From Epiperipatus broadwayi (lineage: Eukaryota; Onychophora; Udeonychophora; Euonychophora; Peripatidae): a stretch of 64,000 bases of DNA. The position numbers were made by a program, and so were the translations under genes. The stretch lies in assembly GCA_028023455.1 (NCBI GenBank), contig JAQFVV010006273.1, positions 2,730,001-2,794,000 on the forward strand. The letters run 5' to 3'. This document shows, piece after piece, positions 59,851 through 64,000 of the stretch (the first letter of the stretch is position 1; each line of letters opens with the position of its first letter). Below the pieces are notes generated by a model that saw only the letters and a list, made by a program, of their open reading frames with translations, had not been told where the DNA came from and searched no databases.

Positions 59851-61879
59851 AGACAAATAATGCAAACTAAATTGAATAAAGATCTTGAGAGGTACGACAA
59901 CCTTACCATGTCATTAGAAAGCTTATATGAAAATACATTTTTAACATTTTTATCTAAAAAAGACCATACTGTGGATAAATTGGCAGTTAAAAGTATCAAT
60001 AAGGAAAAAAATCATAGAAGATTAAATTCATTATTTTTATTTTAGGAAATGTTTTATTATCATAAAAGATGTGAAAGATTTTCTATTTTATAATATCAGA
60101 GGAAGTGAGGAAGGGATGAAGTATGTGAGGATTTCTTAAAATTCTATCTAAATGTCTTGTGTTAAAATTTGTTGATAAGTGTTTCTACTTTGATTGTACA
60201 TCAAAGTTAGTATTTATATAAGACCAAATTAGCCAAGTATAAAAAACATGACATTATATATATAATCAATTCAGTAATTATTTGTTATATTAAAAATTAT
60301 TATTTCTTGCAATTTTAGCATGTGCTTATTTGAAGGTTATTTTTTAAAAAATTCATAAAAAATAACTATCATATCTTTATAACCTCAGATATTGAGTTTT
60401 TTTAAATAAATGATCAAGTATATATCTTTCATTATCAATATTTAAAGGTCTCATTTTTCATGTTTAAAATTTCAATTTCATGACATTCATGTTGCAAAAT
60501 CTTATATTGTTTACATCACAATTTATCATTTTAATTCAGTTAAAATTTATCCTAGAGATTATATAACATTATTTTTGTATCTGTAATTTATATTTAAAAA
60601 AATAAAAAAATGAAAAATTGTTATATGAAAAATATAATACAAACATTAAAGAAAGTGTAGTATTGATTTATAATAAAAATTAATGTCCTCATCTGAGATT
60701 ATAGATGTAATAATTTTAATCTATCAACAATGATTGATAATCATTTTTGTATTTGTTAAAAGACTGCAATTGTCAACAGGGTGTGCTGGAAATGTCATTT
60801 TCAGTATAGATAAATATTACATATATTTGTTAAATATGAAATAATGATAAAAAATATTTCAAAGTATTATGACTTTACTGAGGTAGTTAATTCAGTCAAT
60901 GTGTATCTTTAGTATCATTTGTCTCTTTCAAATGTTTGGAACCTTGTTTAAAAGATTAAAAATGATAAACTGTGGTTTAATATATATATATACTGAAATA
61001 ATATATTCCATAATAATAAATTTTATTAGTTTACAGATTATGTATGGAAAAAGAAATTGTATTCCATGATTCAAAAATACGATGTCATTGAATGTGTATA
61101 AAGTATTTTATTATTATCATTAATTAAACACATTGCACATTCTTTACTTAAATAAAAGTTTATTTTATTAAACTATAATTTTAAAAAAAAATTAATGTAT
61201 TTTGTAATTGTACAAAATATTACTTTTAATTGAAATTAATTGTTGAATTTAGAATATTTAATTTATAAAGAACTAATGTGATCATTTTACTAATTAAACA
61301 GCAAAATAACCTATTACCCTGTTGGCTCTGCCAAAAATAATTTCTTGTAATACTGATTGATCATATAAACTGATTGGATTATCATCTTTTAAAAATAAAT
61401 GTAATAAATTTTAAGCTCATAAAATGAATTTCTAAGTATATAGTTTTTATCTCAAAAAGGTGGACACAAATTTAAATGGATTCTATCTCTTCAATCAATA
61501 TAGATAAGAATACATTTCAAGCCACTAATTATTGCAAAAATTATTATTTCCTTCAATTTTATACAGGCCTGCCTTATTTGTATATTTAAAAATGGATTGC
61601 CATAATAGATCAAATTATTTGCTTCTGTTTATTGCTGTTATCAATTTTTTCAACCAATGGTTGAAGGAAAACAGAACTTTACAGGTAAATAAAAATAATT
61701 TATAAATATTTATATGACTTTTTTTTTAAAATAAGCTTTCTAATAAATATTTTTCCTTATACAACTACTAATTACTAATAGCTTATTATCAACTTCAGGT
61801 GAATATTAGATGACAGCTAATGAAACAAAAGTTTTAGGATGGTAGTGAAGAGGATTACGTGCAGTTCTTCAGGTGACAA
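59851..61879. other. Intronic or intergenic sequence, no gene seen
   Basis: AT-rich. A 61-codon frame at 59860-60045 has no recognisable domain. Confidence 0.4.
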
Positions 61880-62068
61880 GTGGTCATGCTGAAAACATTA
61901 GAAGTTTGTAAACTTTCTGAAAAACAAATTTTAGAGATGGTACATAGAAACCTACCATGGGAGATTAAATGGCTGTTGGGAAAGAGGAGTGATAGATCAG
62001 TGAAAGAAACAGATAGAATATTGAGTCAGTTGGATATAAGTAAACAAATGCATCAAATCAAAGATTGA
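61880..62068 (+). pseudogene. Possible retroelement Gag fragment
   Basis: Open frame of 62 codons with EVCKLSEKQILEMVHRNLPW and EIKWLLGKRSDRSVKET. The order (leucine-spaced helix, L-P-W-xI, later helix) recalls the C-terminal capsid half of retrotransposon Gag, and the local base composition is less AT-rich than the flanks. No zinc knuckle follows. It is a weak call; it could also be a chance frame in another mobile element. Confidence 0.25.
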
Positions 62069-62948
62069 AAATTTATGACAATAGAAGAGAGTGGGATTTA
62101 TGAAATAAATAAAAGAGAATCAGGCAAGGTGAATGAAGCAACATCAGAGTACCAACAAAGCAGATGACCACTCCTGGATTCTTTTCAGATTCTGGTAATA
62201 GTTCACTCCTGTAGCAGCTTTGTCTTCTTCATGGAACTGGGAGGTATAAAGTCCAGCACATTTAAAGATTTACCCCAGCTTATTCATCTCAAGCTGGTGA
62301 ATATATTTTCTTTGATTGAAACAAGTCATTTCTGTGGCAAGTAATCTATAATACAACATATAACAGTATAGCAATTTGACACTTTAAAACTTAAAGTCAA
62401 AAACAAACTGTCTCCTGATATTTTTTATTTATATCATTCTTTTCTCTTTTCTAGAAAATTCTAATCATCTAAATCTTAGCTATTTTTCTGTATCCTAGCA
62501 CTTGATATCAAGGTCTAGCTTCTTATCAAAAGAAAACAACAAAAAAAAACCTATTACCACCTTTTCCTTTTTGTCTAAGCAAAAATTTCATTGAACATTT
62601 TTTGGGAAATATCTGTTTATTTTCTCTTTTATTTTTATTTTCTACATTAAAATAACACATATACAATACGTTTTCTAAATGATTCTCTCGTTTACCTGCC
62701 TATACAACAACATATACACACACATGTTCCATTAATATAAATGAGCACAAACTCCCCCTTATGCCTATTTTAAATCATTATTTAATTATTTTAAGAACAT
62801 AAAATAGTCAAATATATATATATAATATATCATTATTACTAATATCTATACATACACTTGAATATCAAATCATTTTCTTAGGAACAGAGTTTAATCCCAG
62901 CCCTGTTACAATACAAATAAGTGCAAGGCTAAATGGGTTGGTAAGTAA
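62069..62948. other. No gene seen; left part may belong to a mobile element
   Basis: 62069-62350 keeps the less AT-rich composition of the open frame before it but has no readable protein. The rest is plain AT-rich DNA. Confidence 0.3.
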
Positions 62949-63063
62949 TCATTAAAAACCAGTCAACATTTAGACAATCCCAAAATGAATAACAATCAAC
63001 AGTTTTAAATTGTTGGTTGTTATTGATATTAGGAGTGTCTAAGTGTTGATTGGTTTTTAATGA
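62949..63063. repeat. Hairpin with about 52-bp arms
   Basis: TCATTAAAAACCAGTCAACA at 62949 and onward returns inverted at 63010-63063 (ending TGTTGATTGGTTTTTAATGA) with a few mismatches and a loop of about 10 bases. It is another small foldback element, with TA repeats on its right. Confidence 0.75.
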
Positions 63064-63898
63064 TATATATTATAACCATTAGCTTATTTCACAAAGAAAC
63101 TAATGGTGGGAAAATAAATGGTAGGGTTAATTTCTTAACTTTTTATGAGTAAAAACATTTTTTTTAGTTTAAGAAAAGCTGAAAGGCTTTATTTAGAGAG
63201 TTTAATAACTGTGTGGCTTTGATTAACATATATAGAAGAATATGTTTGTATTTATTTAAAATTATAGCTAGCATTATGTAGAGGGAAGGGGGATTGACTA
63301 TTGTACATGCTATAATATCTGAAAATATTTATTTATATGTCTAAAGGAAAAAGTCTTTGTGAATCGTAATATTTATCAATAAAAATGTTAGCGCAAATTG
63401 AAATTGAACTTGTTATAAATAGGTTTAAAATTATAGGAAAGACATTTTGTATTAATGTGAATAAAAGATATTTTGTGCTAATATGAACAAGCAGTTCTCC
63501 ATTTAGTTTTGTGAATGCGTATGTGCATGTGTGATGCAGATATATAGATTTTTTCCCTTTGTAGAAATTTATGCATTGTACTCTAGATTTTTAATAGTAT
63601 AATGTAAAATGAATTTATTTGTATAGAAATTATTTATTGTTTTCAGGTCTAAGATTTAAGTTTTAAATAAAGGAATTATTTAAATAATATCTGTTTTATA
63701 AAATTACCAGTAATTCTATATTTTTTTGAATGGTTTTCATAAATCAAAAGCAATGTTTTAATGAAATCAGAGCTGGAGATAAGAAACCAAACTAACATTT
63801 AACAGATGGGTCAAAGGTTAATTTCAGAGAGAAAATCACAAATTAGAGAAAACCTGGCATGGGAAAGGGAAACTGGCAGATGATTTTTTTCTCTGGTT
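63064..63898. other. No gene seen; possible U3-like sequence at the right end
   Basis: AT-rich, becoming less so after 63760. It may be the upstream part of the element whose TATA box lies at 63899. Confidence 0.3.
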
Positions 63899-63906
63899 TA
63901 TAAAAG
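63899..63906 (+). promoter_or_regulatory. TATA box in a possible LTR or promoter
   Basis: TATAAAAG followed by a less AT-rich stretch (GGGGGACTGCTCTGAACAAC) that runs to the window edge. It looks like the promoter and R region of an LTR retrotransposon, or a cellular promoter on the plus strand. The window ends before this can be decided. Confidence 0.3.
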
Positions 63907-64000
63907 TGGCTAAGGAAAGTGAAAGGGGGACTGCTCTGAACAACGCTTGCTAATTCAATCTCTGGTAGGTTTTCTCTGATCATTTTCTCTCTTAAAGACA

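Noticed and set aside
55988-64000. Upstream ABCC exons (nucleotide-binding domain 1)
   Set aside because: I looked for Walker A, LSGGQ-type and Walker B patterns on the minus strand and saw none, so no exon is called.

Overview
The window is one stretch of a very AT-rich (by eye roughly three quarters A+T) animal genome. Five short exons with consensus GT-AG borders and compatible phases, separated by introns of 2 to 29 kb, together with Penelope-like retroelements, tRNA-derived SINEs and hammerhead-ribozyme repeats, point to a metazoan with a large repeat-laden genome. I cannot name the phylum: a cnidarian, flatworm, arachnid or other arthropod would all fit.

The only host gene I can support is on the minus strand: part of an ABCC-type ABC transporter of the MRP5/ABCC5 group. 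Gene order runs right to left: linker exon (55931-55987), linker plus first helix of membrane domain 2 (53487-53686), loop and next helix (23910-24062), intracellular-loop exon (18857-18986), and an exon with further helices and the second coupling region (6860-7142). Membrane domain 1 and nucleotide-binding domain 1 should lie to the right and nucleotide-binding domain 2 to the left; neither was recognised here. All else appears to be intron.

Intron contents, left to right. 1-5046: small hairpin elements and a 2.56-kb inverted-terminal-repeat element filled with tandem repeats. 7.8-8.2 kb: a foldback element. 10.0-11.2 kb: a decayed coiled-coil (Gag-like) reading frame. 16.8-22.0 kb: a tRNA-Gly-type SINE and two copies of an LTR-like repeat with a TATA box and a long stem-loop, then a 230-bp tandem array. 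24.2-26.5 kb: a Penelope-like element (reverse transcriptase plus GIY-YIG nuclease) broken by stops and a frameshift. 28.8-30.0 kb: a second coiled-coil relic. 31.5-32.5 kb: a pogo/Tigger-like DNA element. 37.4-38.5 kb: a Gag pseudogene. 39.7-42.7 kb: two head-to-head copies of the LTR-like repeat. 44.2 kb: a long ATT microsatellite. 46.0-47.1 and 50.4-52.2 kb: two hammerhead-ribozyme (retrozyme or Penelope-LTR type) repeat arrays. 52.5-53.3 and 56.8-57.9 kb: more decayed Penelope reverse transcriptase fragments. 59.6 kb: a third, worn hammerhead-family fragment.

The most notable finding is the pair of hammerhead arrays. Each is a single insertion bounded by an exact target-site duplication (15 bp and 10 bp), and each holds units in inverted orientation followed by direct tandem units of about 453 and 423 bp. 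The 50.4-kb array keeps four copies of a type I hammerhead with an intact catalytic core; the 46-kb array carries related cores, each broken differently. Such repeats have no proteins of their own, and the Penelope relics nearby are the natural candidates for the machinery that moved them; that link is inference.
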